A stretch of 64,000 nucleotides of DNA. Origin: Pseudoxanthomonas sangjuensis. GTDB taxonomy: Bacteria; Pseudomonadota; Gammaproteobacteria; Xanthomonadales; Xanthomonadaceae. Made by a program: the position numbers and the translations under genes. The stretch spans positions 106,721 to 170,720 of the forward strand of contig NZ_PDWR01000004.1 in the NCBI RefSeq assembly GCF_010211755.1, written 5' to 3'. Every line of letters starts with the position of its first letter. Positions within the stretch are counted from its first letter, which is position 1. The notes beneath the pieces are model-generated. The model saw only the letters and a list, made by a program, of their open reading frames with translations. It was not told where the DNA came from and ran no database searches. Positions 57,159 through 63,880 of this stretch are shown one piece after another.

Positions 57159-58073
57159 TCAGTGCTTCGGCTCGCGCACCGGCACCGGCACGTTGCACAG
57201 GTCGATGTGCCCGGCCGGGCGCTTGTAGAAATCGTCGACGCGGTTGCGCCGCGCCTCGGTCGCGTCGGCGAAGGTCCTGCTGTCGGTGCGCAGCACCTGG
57301 ATCGGCGTGCGCTCCGCTTCCGGCACGTCGCTCGCCAGCCGGATCGACTTGATCGGCGTGCGCTCGGCGGCGTTTTCGTAGAAGCCCATCGGCGGCGGGC
57401 CGCGGCGGATCGTGCTCAGCAATTCCATGCCCTGCAGCACGCGGCCGACCACGGTGATGTTGTCGTCGAGTTGCCGCGGCGACTGGCCGATGGTCACGTA
57501 CAGTTCGGCGCCGATGCTGCTGTCGTCGGCGTTGTTGCGCCCGGCGCCGAGCGTGCCGTAGCAGTGCGCCAGCCAGGCGGTGCCCTTCTCCGGGTCGCGG
57601 CCGACCGGGAAACCGCCGACGAAGCCGACTTCCGGCGCCCAGCCGTCGCTGTCCGGCAGGCGGTCGAACTTCAACCCGTTGGCGGCGCGATGGAATTCGG
57701 CCGGCAGGGGCGTCCTGGCGCTGCCCAGCGACTTGGCCTTGGCCGGATCCTCGCCGTCGACGTCGCCGAACTGCACGACGAAGTTGTCCTGCGAACGGTA
57801 GATGCTGGTGCCGTCCCAGAAGTGTTCCTTCGCCAGCGTGCGGATGTTGCCGGCGTGCTCGGGGGCGAAGTCCGGGGCCAGTTCGATGACCACCCGGCCG
57901 GCCTCCAGGTCCATGTACAGCAGGTTGGCCGGGTCCGGGGTGCGCCAGTCGCTGTCCGGGGCCGCGTCGACGATTTCCTTGGCGCTGCGGTATTGGGTCC
58001 TGGCGGGTTCGTCGGCGGATGCCGGGAAGCCAAGGGCGAGCAGGCAGGCGACGGGCAGCAGGCGCAGGGTCAT
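57159..58073 (-). CDS. Periplasmic cyclophilin-type peptidyl-prolyl isomerase
   Basis: A 304-residue protein with signal peptide ([18 protein letters not shown]) and a cyclophilin-like fold: [49 protein letters not shown] and [17 protein letters not shown]. It differs from the classic active-site set (the FxxQxGD reads FVVQFGD), so isomerase activity is plausible but not certain. An extra C-terminal segment of ~60 residues ends VREPKH. It precedes the DUF885 gene, suggesting a periplasmic protein-quality unit. Confidence 0.88.
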   Translation of the reverse strand: MTLRLLPVACLLALGFPASADEPARTQYRSAKEIVDAAPDSDWRTPDPANLLYMDLEAGRVVIELAPDFAPEHAGNIRTLAKEHFWDGTSIYRSQDNFVVQFGDVDGEDPAKAKSLGSARTPLPAEFHRAANGLKFDRLPDSDGWAPEVGFVGGFPVGRDPEKGTAWLAHCYGTLGAGRNNADDSSIGAELYVTIGQSPRQLDDNITVVGRVLQGMELLSTIRRGPPPMGFYENAAERTPIKSIRLASDVPEAERTPIQVLRTDSRTFADATEARRNRVDDFYKRPAGHIDLCNVPVPVREPKH

Positions 58074-58225
58074 GGATGAGCCTCGGTGAAGGAAGATCCC
58101 AATTCTCCCCGACCAAGTGCGCCGGGGCCAGCGACCGGTCCACTGCGATGGGGCGGTCGAACCTGCGCAAGTACGCGATCTCAGGCCATTTGCCCAGCCT
58201 GATCGGACGTCCAATGGAACGGGAC

Positions 58226-58255
58226 TTGACTTTTATTTAGATGTTTAGCTAAATA
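58226..58255 (+). promoter_or_regulatory. Promoter/operator of the ArsR-type operon
   Basis: TTGACT (58226-58231) as -35, and an inverted repeat TATTTAG (58234-58240) / CTAAATA (58249-58255) spaced by 8 nt that covers the spacer and the likely -10. It is strongly AT-rich against its surroundings and lies 9 bp ahead of the regulator ATG, the usual layout for ArsR-family autorepression. Confidence 0.65.
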
Positions 58256-58263
58256 CCGACATC

Positions 58264-58596
58264 ATGAACGCCGTCTTCAAGGCCCTGGCCGATCCGACCC
58301 GCCGCAAGGTGCTGGAATTGCTGCGCCAGCGGCCGATGACGGCCGGGGAACTGGCCGACCATTTCCCGGTGTCGCGACCGACCATGTCGGCGCATTTCGC
58401 CGTACTGCGCGAAGCGGACCTGATCGAGGCCTGCAAGATCGGCACGACGATCACCTACCAACTCCGGTTGTCGGTGCTGGAAGACGCGCTGCTGGGCTTT
58501 GCCCAGTTGTTCGGCGTCCGCGCCGAAACGAAGGCGCCGGCGGATGCCGCCGAAAACACCGAACCCAGACAGATTCAGGAAGGAGCCGTCAAATGA
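58264..58596 (+). CDS. ArsR/SmtB family regulator (SdpR-like)
   Basis: A 110-residue winged-helix repressor: MNAVFKALADPTRRKVLELL, then the recognition helix region MTAGELADHFPVSRPTMSAHFAVLREADLI and the wing GTTITYQLRLSVLE. No ELCVCDL metal site is present, so it is of the SdpR/autorepressor type rather than a metal sensor. A variable tail of ~25 residues follows. The stop overlaps the next ATG by 4 nt. Confidence 0.92.
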   Translation: MNAVFKALADPTRRKVLELLRQRPMTAGELADHFPVSRPTMSAHFAVLREADLIEACKIGTTITYQLRLSVLEDALLGFAQLFGVRAETKAPADAAENTEPRQIQEGAVK

Positions 58597-59027
58597 ACGC
58601 CAATCCCGTCTCCCGCGATGCCTGGAAAAACATCCGCGCCGCCCTCGTCATCGCCGGCGTGCAGATCGGCGGTGCCTTGCTGCTGACCTTCCTGCGGAAG
58701 CAGGGAGTGATCGACGGAGAGACCACGACGCGTGGCGTCATGGTGCTGATCGGCCTCGGCCTTGCCGCCTATGGCAACCGGATGCCGAAATCGCTGGAGG
58801 GGCCGCCGCCCCCGTCGCCCGGCCTCGCCGCGACGAGGCAGGCCGTGCAGCGCGTAGGCGGCTGGGCGATGACGCTGGCGGGCCTCGCCTATGCGGGGTT
58901 GTGGGCGTTCGCGTCGCGCGACGTGGCGCTGGTCGGCTCTCTGGTCGTGGTTGGCGCGTCGGTGGCCGTGACGCTCGGCTACATCGCATGGCGGGTCTGC
59001 TCCGGCCACCGTTCGTCCGTTTCCTAG
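58593..59027 (+). CDS. Four-helix membrane protein paired with ArsR-type regulator
   Basis: A 144-residue protein with four predicted membrane segments (about 21-38, 48-62, 88-107 and 110-133), for example LVVVGASVAVTLGYIAWRV. No family is recognised with confidence. Translational coupling to an SdpR-like repressor recalls the sdpRI pair, in which a membrane protein sequesters or signals to the regulator, but no sequence similarity to SdpI was seen. Confidence 0.75.
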   Translation: MNANPVSRDAWKNIRAALVIAGVQIGGALLLTFLRKQGVIDGETTTRGVMVLIGLGLAAYGNRMPKSLEGPPPPSPGLAATRQAVQRVGGWAMTLAGLAYAGLWAFASRDVALVGSLVVVGASVAVTLGYIAWRVCSGHRSSVS

Positions 59028-59164
59028 ACAAGGCGCTGTTCCCCCGCGCTGGGGGGGAATCGCCGCTGCGGCCTCAAATCCCTGACGGCAGCACGCCGGG
59101 CAGGCCTGTTCGAGGCCATCGCCCGCACAGATCATGCCGAACGGACGCCGCGAGGCCGTCCGGT

Positions 59165-59215
59165 GACTAATGGCATATTCGCTATATCGAACTAAGTAGT
59201 AGTATCCCCCTCGGA
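59165..59215 (+). promoter_or_regulatory. AT-rich control region before the PadR-type gene
   Basis: A short AT-rich island (GCATATTCGCTATATCGAAC followed by ACTAAGTAGT, itself an inverted repeat at 59191-59200) in a GC-rich gap. It is the natural site for a promoter and PadR operator. No clean ATGT-N8-ACAT PadR box is present. Confidence 0.4.
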
Positions 59216-59242
59216 CTAGCGGACCGGCCGCAAGGCGGGGCG

Positions 59243-59605
59243 ATGACCGAAGCCGACATCCAGTTGAAGAAGTTTCAGAAGGAACTGAGCGCCGGCACCG
59301 TGTCGCTGGTGCTGCTCGCGGTGCTGGCGCAGGCCGAGGAGCCGCTGTACGGCTATCTGATCGCCAAGCGCATGGAAGGGCTGGACGGCGTGCTCAGCGG
59401 CAAGCAGAGCGCGCTGTACCCGGTGCTGCGCAATCTGGAGGGGGCCGGGTTGCTGGACAGCTTCGTCGAGCCGTCGATGTCCGGCCCGCCGCGCCGCTAC
59501 TACCGCATTACCGATGCGGGGCGCGCCGCCCTGCGCGAATGGGCCGCCGCCTGGTGCGCGACCCGCGACTCCGTCGATACCGTCCTGAGGGGAATAGAAC
59601 AATGA
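59243..59605 (+). CDS. PadR family transcriptional regulator
   Basis: A 120-residue winged-helix protein: FQKELSAGTVSLVLLAVLAQ-AEEPLYGYLIAKRMEG, GKQSALYPVLRNLEGAGLLD and PPRRYYRITDAGRAAL, the PadR consensus, with a short dimerisation helix. It overlaps the downstream membrane-protein gene by ATGA, a common PadR plus sensor-domain operon likely under its own repression. Confidence 0.92.
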   Translation: MTEADIQLKKFQKELSAGTVSLVLLAVLAQAEEPLYGYLIAKRMEGLDGVLSGKQSALYPVLRNLEGAGLLDSFVEPSMSGPPRRYYRITDAGRAALREWAAAWCATRDSVDTVLRGIEQ

Positions 59606-60507
59606 ACGCCGAAGGTTTGCCGACTACGATTCCCGAATACTTGGAACAGCTGCGCGCGGCGCTGAAGGGCGCCGACCCGGCAATGGTCCAGGACGCGCTG
59701 TACGACGCCGAGGAATACCTGCGTTCCGAGCTCGCCGAGCAGTCCGGGAAATCCGAGGCCGAAGTGATCGCCTCGGTCGCCGGCAGCTACGGCGCGCCGG
59801 AGGAGGTCGCCGGGATCTACCGCGACACCGAGGTCACCGTGACCCGCGCGCTGCGCCCGCCGCCGCCGAAGAAGCGCGAGTCGCCGCTCGGCAAGTTCTT
59901 CGGCGTCGCCGCCGACCCGCGCACCTACGGCGCGCTGTTCTACATGTTCCTGGCGCTGGCCACCGGCATCTTCTACTTCACCTGGGTGGTCACCGGCGCC
60001 AGCCTGTCGGCGGGCCTGCTGGTGCTGGTCATCGGCGTGCCGCTGCTGTTGCTGTTCCTGATGTCGGTGCGGCTGCTGTCGCTGGTCGAGGGCCGCATCG
60101 TCGAGGCCCTGCTCGGCGAGCGCATGCCGCGGCGGCCGCTGTACACGCAGCGCGACAAGCCGTGGCTGGAACGGATCAAGGAGTTGTTCACCGACCTGCG
60201 CACGTGGACGGCGATGCTGTACTTCCTGCTGATGATGCCGCTGGGCACCGCGTACTTTTCGATCTTCGTGACCCTGCTGAGCACGGCCGTGATGCTGGCG
60301 GCGGCACCGCTGAGCGTGATGATCCCGGGCGTGTTCGACGTGACCATCGCGCACTGGACGGTCTCGACGGCCGGGCCCTGGCTGCTGCCGCTGGTTTCCG
60401 CCATCGGCGTGCTGATGCTGTTCGCCACGCTGCACCTGGCGCGCGCGGTCGGCCACTTCCATGCCTGGCTGGCCAAGCACCTGCTGGTGCGCGACCCGGT
60501 GGTGTGA
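59602..60507 (+). CDS. DUF1700/sensor-domain membrane protein
   Basis: A 301-residue protein. The N-terminal ~75 residues (YLEQLRAALKGADPAMVQDAL-x-DAEEYL and GAPEEVAGIYRDTEV) match the DUF1700/HAAS helical domain. A putative sensor-type membrane region follows, with two hairpins of helices at ~115-165 and ~215-295. HAAS domains often neighbour PadR regulators, as here. It may respond to membrane state; the signal is unknown. Confidence 0.85.
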   Translation: MNAEGLPTTIPEYLEQLRAALKGADPAMVQDALYDAEEYLRSELAEQSGKSEAEVIASVAGSYGAPEEVAGIYRDTEVTVTRALRPPPPKKRESPLGKFFGVAADPRTYGALFYMFLALATGIFYFTWVVTGASLSAGLLVLVIGVPLLLLFLMSVRLLSLVEGRIVEALLGERMPRRPLYTQRDKPWLERIKELFTDLRTWTAMLYFLLMMPLGTAYFSIFVTLLSTAVMLAAAPLSVMIPGVFDVTIAHWTVSTAGPWLLPLVSAIGVLMLFATLHLARAVGHFHAWLAKHLLVRDPVV

Positions 60508-60518
60508 TGCATCTGCTG

Positions 60519-60540
60519 CAGGGGCGCGGCGCGCCCCCTG
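60519..60540. repeat. Near-perfect palindrome between convergent genes
   Basis: CAGGGGCGCGGCGCGCCCCCTG, an almost exact palindrome lying between the sensor-domain gene and phaZ, of the same type as 50755-50778. Both sit at convergent 3' ends, so they may be a dispersed terminator-like repeat family. Confidence 0.7.
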
Positions 60541-60550
60541 CGGCACCCGG

Positions 60551-61795
60551 TCAGGCGTATTTGGCGATGAAATCCCGCACCTGCGGGTAGACCACTTCGC
60601 GCCAGCGGCGGCCGCTGAAGATGCCGTAGTGGCCGGCACCCTGCACGGTCAGGTGTGCGTGCCTCGCCTTCGGGATGCCGGTGCACAGTCCGTGCGCGGC
60701 GGCGGTCTGGCCGGGGCCGGAGATGTCGTCCAGCTCGCCCTCGATGCTCATCAGCGCGGTCTTCTTTATCGCAGCCGGAGCCACCGGCTCGCCCTTCACC
60801 TTCCACTTGCCGCGCGGCAGCAGGAACTCCTGGAACACCGTGCGGATGGTGTCCAGGTAGTACTTCGCCGGCATGTCCAGCACGGCGTTGTATTCGTCGT
60901 AGAACCGGCGGTGCGCCTCGGCGTCCTGCAGGTCGCCCTTGACCAGGTCGGAGTAGTAATCCCAGTGCGACATGACGTGGCGGCTGGGGTTCATCGCGAT
61001 GAACCCGGCGTGCTGCAGGAAGCCCGGATAGACCCGGCGGCCTTCGCCCGGGTAGGGTGCGGGCACGGTGTGGATGACGTTGCTTTCGAACCATGCCAGC
61101 GAGTTGCGCGTGGCCAGGCCGTTGACCGCGGTCGGGCTGCTGCGCGCGTCGATCGGCCCGCCCATCATCACCAGCGAACGCGGCGTCGCTTCGCCGCGCG
61201 CGGCCATCAGCGACACCGCGGCCAGCACCGGCACGGTCGGCTGGCAGACGCTGATCACGTGCAGCTTCCCGGCGCCGATGTGGCGGATGAACTGCTCGAT
61301 GTAGGCGATGTAGTCGTCCAGGCCGAACTCGCCCGCCGCCAGCGGCACCATGCGCGCGTCGATCCATTCGGTGACGTAGACCTTGTGGTCGCGCAGCAGG
61401 GTGCGCACGGTGTCGCGCAGCAGGGTGGCGTGGTGGCCGGACAGCGGCGCGACCACCAGCACCGCCGGGTCTTCCTTCATCCGCTTGATGTTGGCCGCAT
61501 CGTCGGTGTAGCGCTTGAAGCGCAGCAGCCGGCAGAACGGGTTGGCGATCACTTCCTGCTCGATCACCGGCACGGCGTGGCCGCCGACCTCGACCTCGTG
61601 GATGCCCCACGCCGGCTTCTCGTAGTCCTTGCCGAGGCGGTGCAGCAGTTCGTTGTACGCGGACACGCGCTCGGCGCCCGGCAGCGCCGACAGCCAGCTG
61701 TTCGGGTCGGAGAAGATCCGGGCGTTGGCGTCGGCCAGGTGGACCCACGGGGCCATCCAGTGGCGTCCGAGTTCGTGCAGTTGGTAAAGCGTCAT
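60551..61795 (-). CDS. phaZ: Intracellular polyhydroxyalkanoate depolymerase
   Basis: Alpha/beta hydrolase of 414 aa that mobilises stored poly-hydroxybutyrate. The N-terminus MTLYQLHELGRHWMAPWVHL is typical of the family. The nucleophile elbow is VISVCQPTVPVLAA, with Cys in place of Ser as in Ralstonia PhaZ1; the Asp is in SIEGELDDISG and the His in VQGAGHYGIFSGRRW. No phaC or phaB lies in the window. Confidence 0.92.
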   Translation of the reverse strand: MTLYQLHELGRHWMAPWVHLADANARIFSDPNSWLSALPGAERVSAYNELLHRLGKDYEKPAWGIHEVEVGGHAVPVIEQEVIANPFCRLLRFKRYTDDAANIKRMKEDPAVLVVAPLSGHHATLLRDTVRTLLRDHKVYVTEWIDARMVPLAAGEFGLDDYIAYIEQFIRHIGAGKLHVISVCQPTVPVLAAVSLMAARGEATPRSLVMMGGPIDARSSPTAVNGLATRNSLAWFESNVIHTVPAPYPGEGRRVYPGFLQHAGFIAMNPSRHVMSHWDYYSDLVKGDLQDAEAHRRFYDEYNAVLDMPAKYYLDTIRTVFQEFLLPRGKWKVKGEPVAPAAIKKTALMSIEGELDDISGPGQTAAAHGLCTGIPKARHAHLTVQGAGHYGIFSGRRWREVVYPQVRDFIAKYA

Positions 61796-61857
61796 CGCGA
61801 AATGCGGTCTGTTGCGATTGGTGCGACGCAGCATACCAAGCGGGCCCGGGGTAAAAG

Positions 61858-62451
61858 TTAAATCACGGTCTCGAGCGCGGCGGCCTGCGGGGCCAGCGCC
61901 GGCGCCAGCCAGCAATGCGACCCGGCGGGCAGGAAACCGTTGCCGATGAGCTGCTTGCGGTACCAGCCCGCACTGCGTTTCTGGAACCCGGCGCGGTCGC
62001 CGTCGAATTCGTCTTCGGCGGCGAAGGTCTCCAGGAAGGCCACGCCGCCGCACAGTTCGGCCAGGCCGGGCAGGCCGCGGCGCAGCTCGGCCGACGGCAG
62101 GTAGTGCATTACGTCGGCGCAGACCAGCAGGTCGACCGGCGGGCACGGGCGCAGCAGCGCGAAGTCGCCGAAGCGCGCGTAGTGCAGGTTGCGCCTGGCA
62201 CCGTGGCGGGCGATCGCGTACTCGCTGCTGTCGAAGCCGAGGTAGCGCAGCTTCGGCCGCAGCTTCAGCAGCGGTGCGCGCCATGCGCCCTCGCCGCAGC
62301 CGACGTCGAGCACGCTGCGGACCGGGCGCTCGAGGTAGTACTCGGCGCAGGCCACCGCCAGCGCGCCCTTGCGCGCCAGCCGCTGCGGCCCGCCGATGTC
62401 GCCCTGGCGGTACCAGCGTTGGAAGTAGGCTTCGTCGTATTGCTTGATCAC
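61858..62451 (-). CDS. Class I SAM-dependent methyltransferase
   Basis: A 197-residue methyltransferase with motif I VLDVGCGEGAWRAPLL, followed by LRYLGFDSSEYAI and VDLLVCADVMHYLP. The substrate is unknown. No ATG lies near the natural start; the GTG at 62451 (VIKQYDEAYFQRWYRQ) gives the family-like N-terminus. A longer frame upstream would read through an intergenic palindrome and overlap the divergent gene, so it is rejected. Confidence 0.85.
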   Translation of the reverse strand: MIKQYDEAYFQRWYRQGDIGGPQRLARKGALAVACAEYYLERPVRSVLDVGCGEGAWRAPLLKLRPKLRYLGFDSSEYAIARHGARRNLHYARFGDFALLRPCPPVDLLVCADVMHYLPSAELRRGLPGLAELCGGVAFLETFAAEDEFDGDRAGFQKRSAGWYRKQLIGNGFLPAGSHCWLAPALAPQAAALETVI

Positions 62452-62508
62452 GGGAGACGGCAACGGATGGGGGATGATGGATGACGAAGCGTAACCGCTT
62501 TTGCTCGC

Positions 62509-62530
62509 CATTCCCGCTTTCGCGGGAATG
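62509..62530. repeat. CATTCCCGC-type intergenic palindrome
   Basis: CATTCCCGC TTTC GCGGGAATG: a 9-bp perfect stem with a 4-nt loop in the gap between two divergent genes. This motif is a common dispersed repeat of Xanthomonad-like genomes. Confidence 0.75.
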
Positions 62531-62598
62531 ACGACGGACACAAGGTCGTGCGGGAAAGGTATCCTTGCGCCCGACGATCCAACAGGGGAAAGCCGCCG

Positions 62599-63015
62599 AT
62601 GTATTTCTGGGTCAAGACCGCGCATCTCGTTTTCGTCATGGCGTGGATGGGCGGGGTGTTCTACCTGCCGCGCATCCTGGTCAACCTGGCCGAGTCCGCC
62701 GGACAGGCGCAGGTGCAGGAGCGCCTGAAGCTGATGGGTCGCAGGCTGTACCGCTTCGGCCACATCATGTTCGGGCTGGCGTTCCTGTGCGGCCTGGCGT
62801 TGTGGCTGGGGTTCGGCATTGGCGGCGGCTGGCTGCATGCCAAGCTGGCGCTGGTGGCGGTGATGTTCGCCCACTACATCGTCGGCGGGCGCTGGCTGAA
62901 GGGCATGGACAAGGGCCGTTCGCTGCCGTCGTCGAAGACGCTGCGCTGGTTCAACGAAGTGCCGGTGCTGCTGTTGGTCGGCGTGGTGTACCTGGTGCTG
63001 GCGAAGCCGTTCTGA
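62599..63015 (+). CDS. HemJ/CopD-like membrane protein
   Basis: A 138-residue protein with four membrane helices. The start MYFWVKTAHLVFVMAWMGG followed by FYLPRILVNLAE resembles protoporphyrinogen oxidase HemJ (UPF0093), including the helix-1 His and the FYLPR motif. WLHAKLALVAVMFAHYI keeps the Lys-containing helix implicated in HemJ function. Many Xanthomonad homologues are named CopD family proteins; HemJ activity is therefore possible but not shown. ATG 62599 follows AGGGGAA. Confidence 0.78.
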   Translation: MYFWVKTAHLVFVMAWMGGVFYLPRILVNLAESAGQAQVQERLKLMGRRLYRFGHIMFGLAFLCGLALWLGFGIGGGWLHAKLALVAVMFAHYIVGGRWLKGMDKGRSLPSSKTLRWFNEVPVLLLVGVVYLVLAKPF

Positions 63016-63053
63016 CCGGATTGGTCGCGCGACGCAGATGGCCAGGCGAAAAC

Positions 63054-63124
63054 GGTAGGGCGGGTCCTGACCCGCCGCCATGAGATGCATCGGTCAGGCA
63101 AGGCGGGTCAGGACCCGCCCTACC
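63054..63124. repeat. Perfect 23-bp inverted repeat
   Basis: Arms GGTAGGGCGGGTCCTGACCCGCC (split here as 63054-63076) and its exact complement at 63102-63124, separated by 25 nt. Each arm is itself partly palindromic. It follows the HemJ-like gene and marks the edge of the cassette region. It resembles dispersed non-coding repeats and may also end transcription. Confidence 0.85.
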
Positions 63125-63141
63125 TTGCTCCACGCGGCCCT

Positions 63142-63148
63142 CTAACGC
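63142..63148 (-). other. Displaced attC core (R' side) at the edge of the cassette region
   Basis: On the minus strand the bases read GCGTTAG, the integron recombination core that should follow the attC remnant at 63505-63554. The mini-IS at 63149-63504 separates the two. Bases beyond it toward lower coordinates are high-GC chromosome, so this looks like the distal end of the array. Confidence 0.6.
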
Positions 63149-63182
63149 CTTATGTCTTTGCTTTCCCCTACTGTTAAGCGCC

Positions 63183-63260
63183 GAGAGCCCGGTGTGCGCG
63201 CCCGATAACGCCTCGGTGTAGCCGCACCGTAATTCAGCAGGGGGCCGCACACCGGATCTC
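63183..63260 (+). ncRNA. Candidate structured RNA in the IS110-type left end
   Basis: GAGAGCCCGGTGTGCG (63183-63198) pairs with CGCACACCGGATCTC (63246-63260) in a long stem that encloses further short stems. The pairing is preserved in the second copy. IS110-family elements are known to encode a structured bridge/seeker RNA in a long non-coding end that pairs with donor and target DNA; this segment is the natural candidate. Its transcription is not shown. Confidence 0.5.
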
Positions 63261-63361
63261 GCGTCCCGACGCCCGAACAGTTGCGCGAGGCTTCCCTCGC
63301 ACCGATAAGCGTGGGCCGGACGTGATGCTCTCGACCGGCCTACTTTAGCGCGGAGGACGAG

Positions 63362-63481
63362 ATGACGGCAGTCGGGATCGATGTGGCCAAGGTCGCGCTG
63401 GTGGCGTGCATGCGCAAGCTGCTGACGATCGTCAATGCGCGGCGGCGGGACGAGTTGAAGGCTTTGGCGGCTGTCGCCTAA
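63362..63481 (+). pseudogene. IS110 transposase remnant: N- and C-termini fused in frame
   Basis: A 39-codon frame. Residues 1-15 (MTAVGIDVAKVALVA) are the start of an IS110/IS1111 transposase with the first catalytic Asp in GIDVAK. Residues 16-39 (CMRKLLTIVNARRRDELKAL and four more) are its C-terminus. About 300 residues in between are gone, yet the frame is kept. GGAGGA lies 5 nt ahead of the ATG. It cannot be an active transposase. Confidence 0.8.
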
Positions 63482-63504
63482 AGGCACCTTCTCAAGACAG
63501 TTGC

Positions 63505-63554
63505 TGAATTAAGCCGAGCCGCGAAGCGGCTTCGGCTTGAATGAATTGTTAGGC
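63505..63554 (-). other. Integron attC site remnant (interrupted)
   Basis: On the minus strand the sequence reads GCCTAAC (R'' core, 63554-63548), AATTCATTCAAGCCGA, a GCCGC TTCG CGGC hairpin, then TCGGCTTAATTCA (L'). This is the classic attC arrangement. The expected GCGTTAG core right after TTAATTCA is missing; it lies on the other side of the mini-IS at 63142-63148. Confidence 0.8.
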
Positions 63555-63591
63555 CGCTGCCGATAGCAAGTAGGACCCAACGTGGAGGATG

Positions 63592-63864
63592 TCATCTCAG
63601 CCAGTACTTCTGTGCGTCAGTCATCTCAATCTCTGGCGGGATATCAGGTGGTCCATTGAATCGCCATTGAATTGCCTCCTCCAAGGTCAGCTTGCGGACG
63701 CCACATTGAGGTACTCCGCACTGCCGTGGATAGGAGCCGTCTACGAGCGAGATGCCCTCAACCATGCCCATATCAGTGCCGGTGCAAAGGCACGGGTGAT
63801 AGGCGCAGTCTTCGTAGAACTCGCCAGGTTGGATTTCATCTGCATCGCTTAGCGGTATTGGCAT
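63592..63864 (-). CDS. Integron cassette gene: Cys-rich orphan protein
   Basis: A 90-residue acidic protein with no family I recognise. It has FYEDCAYHPCLCTG near residues 16-29 and YPRQCGVPQCGVRKLTLEEA in the middle, five cysteines plus a His that could bind a metal, then a Pro-rich end (GPPDIPPEIEMTDAQKYWLR). There is no signal peptide or membrane segment. The ATG is only 7 nt from the cassette core GTTAGGC, as in typical promoterless cassettes. GC is near 50%, far below the chromosome. The gene runs from the core toward its attC at 63554-63505, the standard cassette orientation. Confidence 0.75.
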   Translation of the reverse strand: MPIPLSDADEIQPGEFYEDCAYHPCLCTGTDMGMVEGISLVDGSYPRQCGVPQCGVRKLTLEEAIQWRFNGPPDIPPEIEMTDAQKYWLR

Positions 63865-63871
63865 GTCAGCG

Positions 63872-63878
63872 GCCTAAC
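63872..63878 (-). other. attC core GTTAGGC at the cassette start
   Basis: On the minus strand GCGTTAGGC immediately precedes the cassette gene. It is the R' half of the neighbouring cassette's attC, whose remainder must lie beyond a second IS copy. Confidence 0.65.
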
Positions 63879-63880
63879 GC

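Larger units (their letters stand above)
63149..63504 (+). mobile_element. Internally deleted IS110-family element (mini-IS) in an attC site
   Basis: About 356 bp. The left end matches 120 bases of a second copy at 63881-64000 with only two 1-nt indels. Between the ends lies an ORF that joins the first and last transposase codons. TGTCTT occurs about 5 and 11 nt inside the left and right ends in inverted sense, a possible subterminal repeat. There is no target duplication, as usual for the family. Exact ends are inferred from where the attC sequence resumes. Confidence 0.7.

Noticed and set aside
61858..63090. Long 410-codon version of the methyltransferase
   Set aside because: It would run through the CATTCCCGC palindrome and across the divergent HemJ-like gene; homology begins at the GTG at 62451.
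63872..63878. An attI site (integron start) at the cassette
   Set aside because: No integrase gene or DRs typical of attI are visible; the core fits the end of a neighbouring attC interrupted by the second IS copy.
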